Below, in pieces: positions 1 to 8,991 of a stretch of 49,400 bases of DNA. The position numbers were made by a program, and so were the translations under genes. The stretch is from an uncultured Oscillospiraceae bacterium (lineage in GTDB: Bacteria > Bacillota > Clostridia > Oscillospirales > Acutalibacteraceae), in the NCBI GenBank assembly GCA_949289045.1, contig CASEMN010000015.1:1-49400 (forward strand), given 5' to 3'. The stretch's first letter is position 1. Every line of letters begins with the position of its first letter. The notes beneath the pieces were generated by a model that saw only the letters and a program-made list of their open reading frames with translations, was not told where the DNA came from and did not search any database.

Positions 1-9
1 CCTGTTCGT

Positions 10-72
10 AAACTAAATGGAAAGCCACCTATCCAATTTAGAATTGAACAGATGGCTTAGTTTCGCTTTTTT
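10..72 (+). terminator. Rho-independent terminator of a gene left of the window
   Basis: AGCCA (23-27) pairs with TGGCT (53-57), and AAACTAA (10-16) can extend the stem against TTAGTTT (57-63) across a 6-nt bulge. Six T follow at 67-72 on the plus strand. The T-run is on the plus strand only, so it ends a transcript entering from the left rather than the minus-strand transporter gene. Confidence 0.45.
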
Positions 73-123
73 ATGTCTACTAACTATTGACTATTTCAAT
101 AAGGACGGCTTTTTAAATGTTTT

Positions 124-1500
124 TTAAAGTTTAATGATTCCGAATGTGTTAAGAACTGAGCTTATAAGAACTGCAATAACGATTGCAGGTCCGAAATACT
201 TGATAACTATTGTATAAAGCTTAGCAGGCTTGAAGGGCGAGGACTTGCGAACCTCGTCGATAATAGCCTTGGGCGTAATAAAGTAACCGACGATAATGCA
301 GGTAAGAAGTGCGCCGATGGGCATAAGAACTGCATTTGTAATGAAGTCCATGAAATCAAGGATATCAAGGCCAATAATCTTAACGTTGCTAAGTGCACTG
401 TAGCCAAGTGAGGGCAGGAAGCTTATAAGAATAGCACAGGCGCTTGCAATTAAGGTTGAAAGCTTGCGGCTAATTTTAAGCTGGTCGGAAATTGTGGAAA
501 CAACAGCCTCCATAAGGGAAATAGCGGAGGTAATAGCAGCAAAGAAAACAAGAAGGAAGAAAACAGCGCCGAAAATAGTTGTTACAGTAGAGCTGCCGAA
601 GCCCTCGAAAATCTGGGGAAGTACGCCGAACATAAGTCCTGGGCCTGCGTTCATGCTTTCAGCATGACCGCCGCTGAATATGTAGAAAGATGGAACAATA
701 ATAAATCCTGCAATTATTGCAACTATTGTATCGAAAAGAGCAATGCTAAGAGATGACTTTTCGATGTTTTCGTCTTTCTTAACGTACGAACCGAAAGTGA
801 TCATAATGCCCATTGCAAGAGACATTGAGTAGAACATCTGACCCATTGCGGCAAGCACAAGATTCATTGAGAATTTGCTGAAATCGGGTTTAAAATAAAA
901 TGCGATACCATCAAGTGCACCAGGACGTGTTGCGGAATAAACAGCAAGACCGACAAGCAGGAGGAAAAGCAGGGGCATGAGGATTTTGCTGGCATTTTCA
1001 ATACCCTTTTCAACACCGAAGATAACAACGGCTGTTGTAAGAAGGATGAAAATAACCTGCCAGACAATCGGTTCAGCGCCGCTGCTGATGAAACTGCCGA
1101 AGAAGTCTGAATCTGCAAGGGCGGTATGCTGGTTGCCTATGTATGAAGCAAAGTACTTCATAACCCAGCCGCCGATAACGCTGTAATAGGGAAGAATAAA
1201 GAAAGCTACGAAAGAGGCTATAACGCCGACAAATTTAAACTTTTTGCCAAGCTTTGTATAAGCGCCGATTGGGCTGAGACCTGTTTTACGTCCAATTGCG
1301 ATTTCGGTGATCATAAGGAATACACCGAAAGTGACTACGAGGGCAACATATACAAGAAGGAAAATACCTCCGCCGTATTTAGCTACAAGATAGGGGAAAC
1401 GCCAGATGTTACCAAGACCTACGGCGGAACCGGCGGCGGCAAGAACAAAGCCTATACCGGAGCCCCACTGGCCTCTGGATTTTTTTTCAGTTTTTTCCAT
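124..1500 (-). CDS. Sodium:neurotransmitter symporter (NSS/SNF) family amino-acid transporter
   Basis: 458-residue polytopic membrane protein that should import an amino acid or related amine with Na+ (LeuT/MhsT fold). The family signature GSAVGLGNIWRFPY lies near residues 24-37 in TM1, where the unwound helix forms the Na+ and substrate sites. About 11 hydrophobic helices follow, and the length matches the short bacterial MhsT-like members (about 450) rather than LeuT (about 510). The start ATG at 1500 has GAGGAG eight bases upstream and a near-consensus promoter 47 bp upstream. It stands alone and is divergent from the GH3 gene. The substrate cannot be read from sequence; a branched-chain or aromatic amino acid is most likely from family precedent. 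Confidence 0.93.
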   Translation of the reverse strand: MEKTEKKSRGQWGSGIGFVLAAAGSAVGLGNIWRFPYLVAKYGGGIFLLVYVALVVTFGVFLMITEIAIGRKTGLSPIGAYTKLGKKFKFVGVIASFVAFFILPYYSVIGGWVMKYFASYIGNQHTALADSDFFGSFISSGAEPIVWQVIFILLTTAVVIFGVEKGIENASKILMPLLFLLLVGLAVYSATRPGALDGIAFYFKPDFSKFSMNLVLAAMGQMFYSMSLAMGIMITFGSYVKKDENIEKSSLSIALFDTIVAIIAGFIIVPSFYIFSGGHAESMNAGPGLMFGVLPQIFEGFGSSTVTTIFGAVFFLLVFFAAITSAISLMEAVVSTISDQLKISRKLSTLIASACAILISFLPSLGYSALSNVKIIGLDILDFMDFITNAVLMPIGALLTCIIVGYFITPKAIIDEVRKSSPFKPAKLYTIVIKYFGPAIVIAVLISSVLNTFGIIKL

Positions 1501-1546
1501 TTCTACACTCCTCTGAAAATTATTTTTTAAATAAATAATTAATGAG

Positions 1547-1575
1547 ATTTTACAAAATTTTTAACCGGATGTCAA
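1547..1575 (-). promoter_or_regulatory. Sigma-A promoter of the NSS transporter
   Basis: On the minus strand TTGACA (1575-1570), a 17-bp spacer, then TAAAAT (1552-1547). This is followed about 45 bp later by the gene's RBS and ATG. Confidence 0.7.
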
Positions 1576-1771
1576 TATATTTAGTTTTTTATCGCATGGT
1601 TTTAAAATTACTTCAAATATTTTCTTCTGAATCCTGATAAAATCGATAATAAAATCAGTATGGATAAATACAAAATTGACCTGTATAACTAACAAAAACG
1701 TAAAAAATTTTCGAAAAACCTGCGCTGTTGTTAAAAATTTATAAAAAAGCTTTTCTTAAAGGTTACAACTA

Positions 1772-1826
1772 TTTACAATATCACTTATATAATGGTATAA
1801 TTACAAAATCATGAGCAGTTGCTCAT
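1772..1826 (+). promoter_or_regulatory. Promoter with downstream palindromic operator for the GH3 gene
   Basis: TTTACA (1772-1777), an 18-bp spacer and TATAAT (1796-1801) form a good sigma-A promoter. Ten bases further on is a 16-bp palindrome, ATGAGCAGTTGCTCAT (1811-1826), sitting at or just after the expected transcription start. That is a normal place for a repressor operator of a dimeric HTH protein such as TetR or LacI families (inference). Followed by TTTT it could also act as a weak attenuator. The untranslated leader would be about 150 bases. No matching regulator gene is in the window. Confidence 0.5.
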
Positions 1827-1959
1827 TTTTCGTTATGCACAATTTATTTAAGATAAATTTTCAGCATAAAAAATTTAAAGTTATGAAAACTTTTATTTTA
1901 CTCTTTGCATAAATAGTGCAGAGCATTACAATTAAAGCGGAAAGAAATGGAGGACGAAA

Positions 1960-4404
1960 ATGAAACATCAGAACATTATTGAAAAGCTTACCCTTGAAGA
2001 AAAAGCCGGTCTTTGTTCAGGTAAGGACTACTGGCACTTTAAGGGCGTTGAAAGACTGGGCATCGACCCAATTATGGTTACCGACGGACCTCACGGTTTG
2101 CGTAAGCAAAATCCGGAGGGCAAAAAGAAGGGACTGAGTAACTCTATTCCTGCAACCTGTTTCCCGACGGCGGCCGCTACCTCTTGTTCCTGGAACACAG
2201 AGCTTATTTACAAAATGGGCCAGGCTCTCGGTGACGAGTGCAGAAAAGAAAAGGTATCCGTACTTCTCGGACCGGGCGTTAACATGAAGCGTTCTCCTCT
2301 CTGCGGCCGTAACTTTGAGTATTTCTCAGAAGATCCTTACCTTGCCGGTAAGCTTGCGGCTTCTTTTATCAATGGCGTTCAGTCAAAGGGCATAGGTACA
2401 TCCATTAAGCACTTTGCCGCAAACAGCCAGGAAGCCAGAAGAATGGTTATTGATGAGATTGTTGATGAGAGAGCTTTAAGAGAAATATATCTTCCGGCTT
2501 TTGAAATCGCCGTAAAAGAGTCTCAGCCCTGGACCGTTATGAACGCTTATAACAGACTTAACGGTACATATTGTTCAGAGAACGAGTGGCTTCAGCAGAA
2601 GGTCCTTCGTGAGGAATGGGGCTTTGAAGGTCTTATTGTTACTGACTGGGGTGCATCTGTTGACAGAGTAAAAGGCGTAAAGTACGGAACAGATGTTGAA
2701 ATGCCCACTTCCGGCGAACTTAACGCAAAAAGAATAATTGAAGCGGTAAAAGACGGCTCTCTTGACGAGAAGGATCTTGATGCAAGAGTAGATAATATAA
2801 TTGAAATTCTTCTTCGTTCCGCAGAAACTCTCAAAGAGGAGTATACCTGCGACATGGAGGCAAACCATAAGATCGCCCGCCAGATTGCCGGCGAAAGTGC
2901 AGTACTTCTTAAAAATGAAGACGATATTCTTCCCGTAGATAAGTCTAAGAAGATTGCGGTAATCGGTGAAATGGCTGAAAAGCCTCGCTATCAGGGCGCC
3001 GGAAGCTCACTTATTAATCCCACAAAGCTTGATAATGCCCTTGAATGCCTCAAAGAAGCCGGATACACTGTTATCTATGCGAGAGGTTATGATAAATCAA
3101 AGGATGAAATCAACGCCGAGCTTACAGCTGAGGCTGTTGAAGCAGCAAAGCAGGCAGATACAGTTCTTGTTTTTGCCGGACTTACAGAAGATTTCGAGAG
3201 CGAAGGTTATGACAGAACTCATATGGGTATGCCTAAGAGCCACAATGCTCTTATTGAAGCAGTTGCAGCAGCAAATGCCGAAACTGCGGTTATTTTAAGC
3301 GGCGGTTCATGTGTTGAGATGCCGTGGCTTGATAAAGTTAAGGCAGTTCTTAACGGTTCTCTTGGCGGACAGGCGGGTGCCGGAGCAATTGCCGATATAA
3401 TCAGCGGAGCAGTTAACCCCTCAGGAAAGCTCAGCGAAACATATCCTCTTGCTCTTGAGGATAATCCCACTTACGGAAACTATCCCGGAGGAAGAGTTCT
3501 TGCCGAGCACAAAGAGAGCATTTATATCGGATACAGATATTATGATACTGCCAAGAAGCCTGTTATGTTCCCTTTTGGTTACGGTTTGTCATATACTCAT
3601 TTCCAGTATTCAGACCTTAAGCTCAGCAGCAAGAAGATTAAAGATGGCGATGAGCTTACAGTAAGCTTTAAAATAAAGAATACAGGGGATATTGACGGCG
3701 CAGAAGTTGCTCAGGTTTATGTAAAGGATGTTGAGAGCACAATTTTCCGTCCCGAGAAAGAGCTTAAAGGTTTTGCCAAGGTATTCCTTAAGGCTGGAGA
3801 GGAAAAGGAAGTATCAATTACCCTTAACAGACGTGCATTTGCTTTCTATAATGTAAAGGCACAGGATTGGACAGTTGAAAGCGGTGACTTTGAAATTCTT
3901 GTAGGCGCTTCAAGCGCAGATATCAGACTTTCAGATACAGTAAACGTCAAGGCTGAAGATGTTGATATTCCCGATTACAGAGAAACTGCACCTGCATATT
4001 ATACCGCTCACATTGCCGCAATTGATGACAGCCAATTTGAAGCAGTTCTTGGCAGACCCATTCCTCCCAGAGAGAGGGATAAGAGCCAGAAGCTGACTAT
4101 CTATAACAACCTTGAAGATGCTGAACACACAAAGTGGGGCGGTAAGATCAACAGGCTTATTAAAAAAGGCTTCTCAATGGCTACAAAGGATGACGGATAC
4201 AATGGCGGCATGATGGAAGCTATGGCTACACAGATTCCGATCAGAAACTTCATCCAGATGAGCATGGGCGTTTTCTCTGAAGAGATGGCAAAGGGAATGC
4301 TTATGATGATTAACGATGAGGGAGCGGGAAAGGGATTTGCCAAAATACTTGGCGGACTTCCGAAAGCCCTTAAGAACCTTAAAAATCTTCTCAACTCTAT
4401 CTGA
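1960..4404 (+). CDS. Glycoside hydrolase family 3 beta-glucosidase
   Basis: 814 residues. Predicted retaining beta-glucosidase (or related beta-glycosidase) releasing terminal sugars from oligosaccharides. The N-terminal GH3 barrel contains the conserved KH (SIKHFAANSQEARR) and the nucleophile Asp near residue 229 in VTDWGA. The alpha/beta sandwich domain holds the loop AGLTEDFESEGYDR, and a fibronectin-III-like domain begins near residue 565. No signal peptide is seen, so it should act in the cytoplasm on imported sugars. About 80-100 residues beyond the usual family end (Met/Gly/Lys-rich, from roughly residue 720) form an extra C-terminal region. ATG 1960 has GGAGG eight to nine bases upstream. 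A strong terminator follows at 4459. Confidence 0.93.
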   Translation: MKHQNIIEKLTLEEKAGLCSGKDYWHFKGVERLGIDPIMVTDGPHGLRKQNPEGKKKGLSNSIPATCFPTAAATSCSWNTELIYKMGQALGDECRKEKVSVLLGPGVNMKRSPLCGRNFEYFSEDPYLAGKLAASFINGVQSKGIGTSIKHFAANSQEARRMVIDEIVDERALREIYLPAFEIAVKESQPWTVMNAYNRLNGTYCSENEWLQQKVLREEWGFEGLIVTDWGASVDRVKGVKYGTDVEMPTSGELNAKRIIEAVKDGSLDEKDLDARVDNIIEILLRSAETLKEEYTCDMEANHKIARQIAGESAVLLKNEDDILPVDKSKKIAVIGEMAEKPRYQGAGSSLINPTKLDNALECLKEAGYTVIYARGYDKSKDEINAELTAEAVEAAKQADTVLVFAGLTEDFESEGYDRTHMGMPKSHNALIEAVAAANAETAVILSGGSCVEMPWLDKVKAVLNGSLGGQAGAGAIADIISGAVNPSGKLSETYPLALEDNPTYGNYPGGRVLAEHKESIYIGYRYYDTAKKPVMFPFGYGLSYTHFQYSDLKLSSKKIKDGDELTVSFKIKNTGDIDGAEVAQVYVKDVESTIFRPEKELKGFAKVFLKAGEEKEVSITLNRRAFAFYNVKAQDWTVESGDFEILVGASSADIRLSDTVNVKAEDVDIPDYRETAPAYYTAHIAAIDDSQFEAVLGRPIPPRERDKSQKLTIYNNLEDAEHTKWGGKINRLIKKGFSMATKDDGYNGGMMEAMATQIPIRNFIQMSMGVFSEEMAKGMLMMINDEGAGKGFAKILGGLPKALKNLKNLLNSI

Positions 4405-4458
4405 TGATTTCGGATAAATGGGTTTTGAGTATTAAAAGTTAACAAAGCAGATAATAGT

Positions 4459-4500
4459 AAATCCTGCGGATAGGGTAGAACCTGTCCTCAGGATTTTTGC
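4459..4500 (+). terminator. Terminator of the GH3 gene
   Basis: Arms 4459-4474 and 4481-4496 pair over 16 positions with one mismatch and one wobble, loop GTAGAA, followed by a T-rich tract. Confidence 0.75.
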
Positions 4501-4568
4501 TTTCTTAATAAGTTGTTTTTATAAAGGGATTAGTTTCGCCCCTCGTGTTCTATTTTAAATATTGGCTT

Positions 4569-4780
4569 ATCCGCAGGCAGTTATATTTATTCATTACTGT
4601 TAGTCGGTGTGCGACTTGGGTGCAGGCTCAGCCTGCCCGCAGGCAGTTATAGCTGTTCATTACTGTTATTCGGTGTGCGACTTGTGTGCAGGTTTAACCT
4701 GCTGTGCGATTTATGTGCAGGTTTAACCTGCTGCGAATTGGATGCAAACTCAGCCTGCTGCAAACTCAGTTTGCATTTAA
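4569..4780 (-). repeat. Cluster 1 of the palindrome-centred interspersed repeat
   Basis: About three degenerate units of the roughly 65-bp repeat, in reverse orientation relative to most other clusters. Each carries the GTGTGCGACTT and GCAGGCAGTTATA blocks next to a palindrome. The palindromes here are GCAGGCTCAGCCTGC, GCAGGTTTAACCTGC (twice) and GCAAACTCAGTTTGC: arms differ between copies but match within each copy. The cluster fills the gap between the GH3 terminator and mnmE. Short open frames across it look like translated repeat, not genes. Confidence 0.8.
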
Positions 4781-4833
4781 TACAATATTGCCTTATAATA
4801 TAATAATATTTAAATGAAAAGGAGCTTTTGCAA

Positions 4834-6198
4834 ATGTCCTCAACAATTGCCGCAATCGCAACACCTCTCGCCGCAGGAGGAATAGGTATAATAAGAATTT
4901 CCGGTGATGATGCGCTGAATATTGCCGATAAGGTGTTTTGCTGCAAATCCGGAAAAAAACTCTGCGATGCAAAAGGGTATACCGCACATTACGGACGAGC
5001 CTTTGATGAAAAGGGCGATATTGATGAGGCAATTGCAATAGTTTACCGTGCTCCCAAGAGCTATACAGGGGAGGATATTGCGGAAATCTCCTGCCACGGC
5101 GGACTTTTAGTTGTGCAAAGGGTTTTGAGGAGCGTTTTTGCCGCAGGAGCCACTGCCGCAGGTCCGGGAGAATTTACTAAGCGTGCCTTCCTCAATGGAA
5201 AAATAGACCTTGCCGAAGCTGAGGGCGTTATGGATATAATCAACGCCGGAAGCGAACAGGCGGCAAACGCTGCACTGAATCTCCGTGACGGAGCTCTCAG
5301 CCGTGAAGCGGATGATATATGTCAGAATCTTATATCTGCTTCCGCACATATGGCGGCGTGGGTGGATTATCCGGAGGATGACGTGCCGGAGCTTAATTAT
5401 GATGTCCTTGCCGAAACTCTCAAACAGTGCGGAGACAGAATTGAAAAGCTTGTAAGCCGATACGACAGCGGAAAGGCAGTAACTGAAGGAGTTTCCGCCG
5501 TAATTGTGGGCAAGCCCAATGCAGGAAAGTCAACTCTTATGAATGCCCTTGCCGGAGTGCAGAAATCCATAGTCACCCCCGTTGCAGGAACAACCCGCGA
5601 CGTAGTAGAGGAGACTGTGCGTCTCGGAAATGTGGTGCTTCGCCTTGCCGATACCGCCGGAATCAGAGAAACTGGGGATATAGTAGAGAGTATCGGAGTA
5701 AATATGGCGAAACAGCGGCTTCAGAGAGCGGAAATCGTTTTCGCTGTATTTGATTTATCTGAAGCCTTTACCAGTGAGGACGAAGAGCTTTGTAAAATAT
5801 GTGAAAATAAAAAATCCATTGCCATTCTCAATAAAAGAGATCTTGATGCTGCAATGGATATTTCTCAGATAGAAAAATATTTTTCTGAAACTGTAACCAT
5901 AAGCGCCGAAAGCGGAGATAACCTTGATGCTCTCGAAAAAGCTGTGGAGAGAGTTCTCGGAACTGCTGAATTTGATTCATCGGCTCCCATGGCGGCAAGT
6001 GAAAGACAGAGGGACTGCTGCCGCCGGGCTCTCCAGTATATCAACGAGGGAGTGGAGGGACTTGCCTGCGGCGTCACCCTTGATGCAGTAAACGTCCTTA
6101 CGGATTGTGCCATTGACGCTCTCTTGGAGCTTACCGGTAAAAAAGCCGGCGAGGAAGTTATTAACGAGGTATTTTCACGGTTCTGCGTAGGTAAATAA
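4834..6198 (+). CDS. mnmE: tRNA modification GTPase MnmE (TrmE)
   Basis: 454 residues. Partner of MnmG in making the cmnm5 group on U34 of certain tRNAs. N-terminal formyl-tetrahydrofolate-binding domain (starts SSTIAAIATPLAAGGIGIIR), then a helical domain with inserted G domain. G1 is GKPNAGKST near residue 228, followed by GTTRD, DTAG and NKRD. The protein ends in the conserved FCVGK, whose Cys is needed for catalysis. ATG 4834 is preferred over the TTG six bases upstream because AAGGAG sits nine bases before it. It is the first gene of the mnmE-mnmG-rsmG block, but the usual upstream rpmH-rnpA-yidC-jag genes are absent here. Confidence 0.97.
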   Translation: MSSTIAAIATPLAAGGIGIIRISGDDALNIADKVFCCKSGKKLCDAKGYTAHYGRAFDEKGDIDEAIAIVYRAPKSYTGEDIAEISCHGGLLVVQRVLRSVFAAGATAAGPGEFTKRAFLNGKIDLAEAEGVMDIINAGSEQAANAALNLRDGALSREADDICQNLISASAHMAAWVDYPEDDVPELNYDVLAETLKQCGDRIEKLVSRYDSGKAVTEGVSAVIVGKPNAGKSTLMNALAGVQKSIVTPVAGTTRDVVEETVRLGNVVLRLADTAGIRETGDIVESIGVNMAKQRLQRAEIVFAVFDLSEAFTSEDEELCKICENKKSIAILNKRDLDAAMDISQIEKYFSETVTISAESGDNLDALEKAVERVLGTAEFDSSAPMAASERQRDCCRRALQYINEGVEGLACGVTLDAVNVLTDCAIDALLELTGKKAGEEVINEVFSRFCVGK

Positions 6199-6281
6199 AG
6201 CTGCCGTAATGGGAGTTAAAAATCAAACCGCAAACCAAAATTTGCGTATACTATTATATATTATATAGGCTGTGAGGTTTT

Positions 6282-8150
6282 ATGAGTTATTTTGCTAAGG
6301 AATTTGACGCCGTAGTCATCGGCGCAGGTCACGGAGGCATTGAAGCTGCCCTTGCCTGTGCAAGACTGGGCTGTCAGACGGGAATTTTTACAATCAATAT
6401 CGACTGGGTGGGTAATATGCCCTGTAATCCGTCAATCGGCGGAACATCAAAGGGACACCTTGTACGCGAAATCGACGCATTGGGCGGAGAGATGGGAAAG
6501 GCAGCAGATGCCAATCTCCTTCAAAGCCGTATGCTCAATTTGGGAAAGGGTCCCGCTGTCCACAGTCTCCGTGCTCAGATAGACAGACGTAAATATGCTG
6601 CGTATATGAAGCGTACTTTGGAGAAACAGGAGAATCTGGAACTGCGTCAGGCTGAGATAGTTGATTTGTGGCAGGATGAAAACAAACTGTGGCATCTTGT
6701 AACGGCTTTGGGCGCTGAGTATACCGCAAAAGCTGTAATCCTTGCCACTGGAACCTTCCTTGGTGGAAGAATTTATGTAGGCGATGTGTCCTATGAAAGC
6801 GGCCCTGATGGAATGTTCCCTGCAACACGTCTTTCTGTGGCTCTTAAGAAACTGGGAGTTCCTCTTCGCCGATTCAAAACCGGAACTCCGTCGAGGGTCA
6901 ACAGAAACAGCATTGATTTTTCAAATCTCGAGCCCCAGGCAGGAGATGAACGCATAGTTCCATTTTCATTTGACGATGATGCATCACAGCTTAAAAATAC
7001 TGAGTTATGCTATGTAACCTATACAAATCAGGAGACAAAGCGCATTATAACTGAAAATCTCCACCGTTCGCCCCTCTATGGTGGAAAAATAGAGGGCGTT
7101 GGCCCCAGATATTGCCCCAGCATTGAGGATAAAATAGTCAGGTTTGCGGAAAAAGAGCGTCATCAGATATTTATCGAGCCCTGCGGAGGGGATACGGACG
7201 AAATGTATCTTCAGGGACTTTCATCCTCACTGCCGGAAGATGTACAGCTGAGTTTCCTTAAAACAATTCCCGGACTTGAGCACTGTCAGGTAATGAGAAC
7301 GGCATACGCTATCGAGTACGACTGCGTTGACCCCTTGGCATTGGCTCCCACCCTTGAATTTTTGGATTTACCGGGACTTTTCGGTGCAGGACAGTTTAAC
7401 GGCTCCAGCGGATACGAGGAAGCGGCGGCTCAGGGACTTGTGGCTGGAATAAATGCGGCAAGGCTCATAAAAGGGGAGAGTCCCTTTATCCTTGACCGTG
7501 CAAGCTCATATATCGGCACTTTAATTGACGACCTTGTCACAAAGGGATGCTTCGACCCCTACAGAATGATGACTTCACGTTCGGAATACCGTCTCATTTT
7601 ACGTCAGGATAACGCCGACCTGCGTTTAACTCCCATGGGATACGAAATCGGACTTATAAGCGAAGAGCGTATGCAGAAATTCCTTCATAAGAAAGAACTG
7701 ATTGCTCAGGAGCGTAAAAGAGCAGAAAAACTTTCCGTTCCCATGTCAGAGGAACTTGATAAGCTCCTTGTATCTCTCGGAACAGCTCCTCTTAAAACCG
7801 GAGTAAAATTTGCAGAGCTTTTAAAGCGTCCGCAGCTTACATATGAGAATTTGGCTCCCTTTGATAAAAACCGTCCCGATCTGCCCTATGAGATTTTCGA
7901 GCAGGTTGAGATTGAAATAAAGTATGAGGGATACATAAAACGTCAGCAGGCGCAGATTGATGAGATGCGCCGTCTTGAAAAGAAGCTTATACCGGCGGAT
8001 TTGGATTACCATGAAATCAGCGGACTCCGTCTTGAAGCGGCGGAGAAGCTTGCGAAAATCCGTCCGGCAAGTATCGGACAGGCTTCGAGAATATCGGGAG
8101 TAAGCCCGGCGGATATTTCCGTTTTGCTTATTCACCTTGCAAGGGGATGA
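6282..8150 (+). CDS. mnmG: tRNA uridine 5-carboxymethylaminomethyl synthesis enzyme MnmG (GidA)
   Basis: 622 residues, the usual full length. FAD-binding partner of MnmE in tRNA wobble-uridine modification. Rossmann motif VIGAGHGGIEAA lies near residues 12-23; GTFLGGRIYVGD and the KTGTPSRVNR segment are typical of the family; the C-terminal helical tRNA-binding domain ends with ISGVSPADISVLLIHL. It lies 83 bp after mnmE. That gap contains a small dyad CGCAAA-N6-TTTGCG (6229-6246) beside an AT-rich stretch that may serve as an internal promoter (weak). rsmG begins four bases after its stop. Confidence 0.97.
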   Translation: MSYFAKEFDAVVIGAGHGGIEAALACARLGCQTGIFTINIDWVGNMPCNPSIGGTSKGHLVREIDALGGEMGKAADANLLQSRMLNLGKGPAVHSLRAQIDRRKYAAYMKRTLEKQENLELRQAEIVDLWQDENKLWHLVTALGAEYTAKAVILATGTFLGGRIYVGDVSYESGPDGMFPATRLSVALKKLGVPLRRFKTGTPSRVNRNSIDFSNLEPQAGDERIVPFSFDDDASQLKNTELCYVTYTNQETKRIITENLHRSPLYGGKIEGVGPRYCPSIEDKIVRFAEKERHQIFIEPCGGDTDEMYLQGLSSSLPEDVQLSFLKTIPGLEHCQVMRTAYAIEYDCVDPLALAPTLEFLDLPGLFGAGQFNGSSGYEEAAAQGLVAGINAARLIKGESPFILDRASSYIGTLIDDLVTKGCFDPYRMMTSRSEYRLILRQDNADLRLTPMGYEIGLISEERMQKFLHKKELIAQERKRAEKLSVPMSEELDKLLVSLGTAPLKTGVKFAELLKRPQLTYENLAPFDKNRPDLPYEIFEQVEIEIKYEGYIKRQQAQIDEMRRLEKKLIPADLDYHEISGLRLEAAEKLAKIRPASIGQASRISGVSPADISVLLIHLARG

Positions 8151-8154
8151 GAAT

Positions 8155-8871
8155 ATGTATGTTTCACGTGAAACATTAATTAAAGAGTGCGGCGAAATCG
8201 GAATTGAGCTGAGTGATAGGCAGCTCAGTGATTTTGAAAAATTTGCCGAAATGGTTGTGGAGACAAATAAACATCTGAATCTTACGGCGATCACCGATCC
8301 TGAGGGAATAGCCGTCAAGCATTTTACCGACAGCCTTACGCTTCTTACGGCGATTGATATAACAAAAGGGGCAAAGGTGCTGGATGTGGGAACCGGCGGC
8401 GGATTCCCGGCAGTGCCAATTATGATTGCAAGACGTGATATAGATATGACAATGGTTGATTCCACCGCAAAGCGTCTTAAATTTGTGGATTCCGCAGTGG
8501 AAGCCCTTTCTCTTAAGGGAGTTACCGTTCATTCGAGAGCAGAAGAGCTTGGCAAAAACAAAGCTTACCGTGAAAAGTTCGATTTTGTCACTGCAAGAGC
8601 CGTTGCAAATCTCCGTGACCTTTCGGAATACTGTCTGCCCTTTGTAAAACAGGGTGGATTCTTTATCGCCATGAAAGGACCTCTTGCTTCTGAGGAAATC
8701 AAGGACGCACAGAATGCAATCAAGATACTGGGCGGAGAAATCAAGGAGATAAAAAATATAATTCTTTCCGATGCAGGGGAGAGAAACATGGTTATGATAA
8801 AAAAGATATCGCAAACTCCGCCAAAATATCCCCGTCCCTCGGCACAAATCGCAAAGCGACCCCTCGTTTAA
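8155..8871 (+). CDS. rsmG: 16S rRNA (guanine527-N7)-methyltransferase RsmG (GidB)
   Basis: 238 residues. Rossmann-fold SAM-dependent methyltransferase modifying G527 of 16S rRNA. The SAM loop is DVGTGGGFPAVP near residue 77-88, and TARAVANL follows. ATG 8155 is chosen because AAGGGG ends eight bases upstream; the TTG at 8137 lies inside mnmG. Codons 3-7 (VSRET) are dictated by a perfect parS site embedded in the reading frame, a common arrangement in Firmicutes. The last about 15 residues (PPKYPRPSAQIAKRPL) are typical of the family C-terminus. Confidence 0.96.
   Translation: MYVSRETLIKECGEIGIELSDRQLSDFEKFAEMVVETNKHLNLTAITDPEGIAVKHFTDSLTLLTAIDITKGAKVLDVGTGGGFPAVPIMIARRDIDMTMVDSTAKRLKFVDSAVEALSLKGVTVHSRAEELGKNKAYREKFDFVTARAVANLRDLSEYCLPFVKQGGFFIAMKGPLASEEIKDAQNAIKILGGEIKEIKNIILSDAGERNMVMIKKISQTPPKYPRPSAQIAKRPLV
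8160..8175. promoter_or_regulatory. parS: parS centromere site 1 (inside rsmG)
   Basis: Exact 16-bp palindrome TGTTTCACGTGAAACA, identical to the B. subtilis parS consensus. It lies 5 bp inside rsmG, about 3.9 kb before parB, and should load ParB onto the origin-proximal chromosome. Confidence 0.95.
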
Positions 8872-8925
8872 TGTAAATAAGTGTAATTTGCAGCGTTTTT
8901 CTGCGATGAGAAAAGCTGGAAATCG

Positions 8926-8986
8926 AATCCCTCCTGTGGTATTCTGTTCTTAGCAAAAGGACAAGCATACATAAACAGGAGGGATT
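8926..8986 (+). promoter_or_regulatory. Hairpin sequestering the noc ribosome binding site
   Basis: AATCCCTCCTGT (8926-8937) is a perfect 12-base reverse complement of ACAGGAGGGATT (8975-8986). The right arm contains the whole Shine-Dalgarno AGGAGGG (8977-8983) of noc, whose ATG is at 8992. In RNA the 12-bp stem with a 37-nt loop would hide the SD, so noc translation is probably controlled by opening of this structure. Confidence 0.65.
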
Positions 8987-8991
8987 TCCTT

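Noticed and set aside
4569..4803. Cys-rich short open frame over the repeat cluster
   Set aside because: Frame arises from translating the repeat; similar frames occur at every cluster, no SD, composition unlike neighbours.
8176..8847. Long minus-strand frame opposite rsmG
   Set aside because: Antisense shadow of a well-supported gene; no SD or recognisable protein family.
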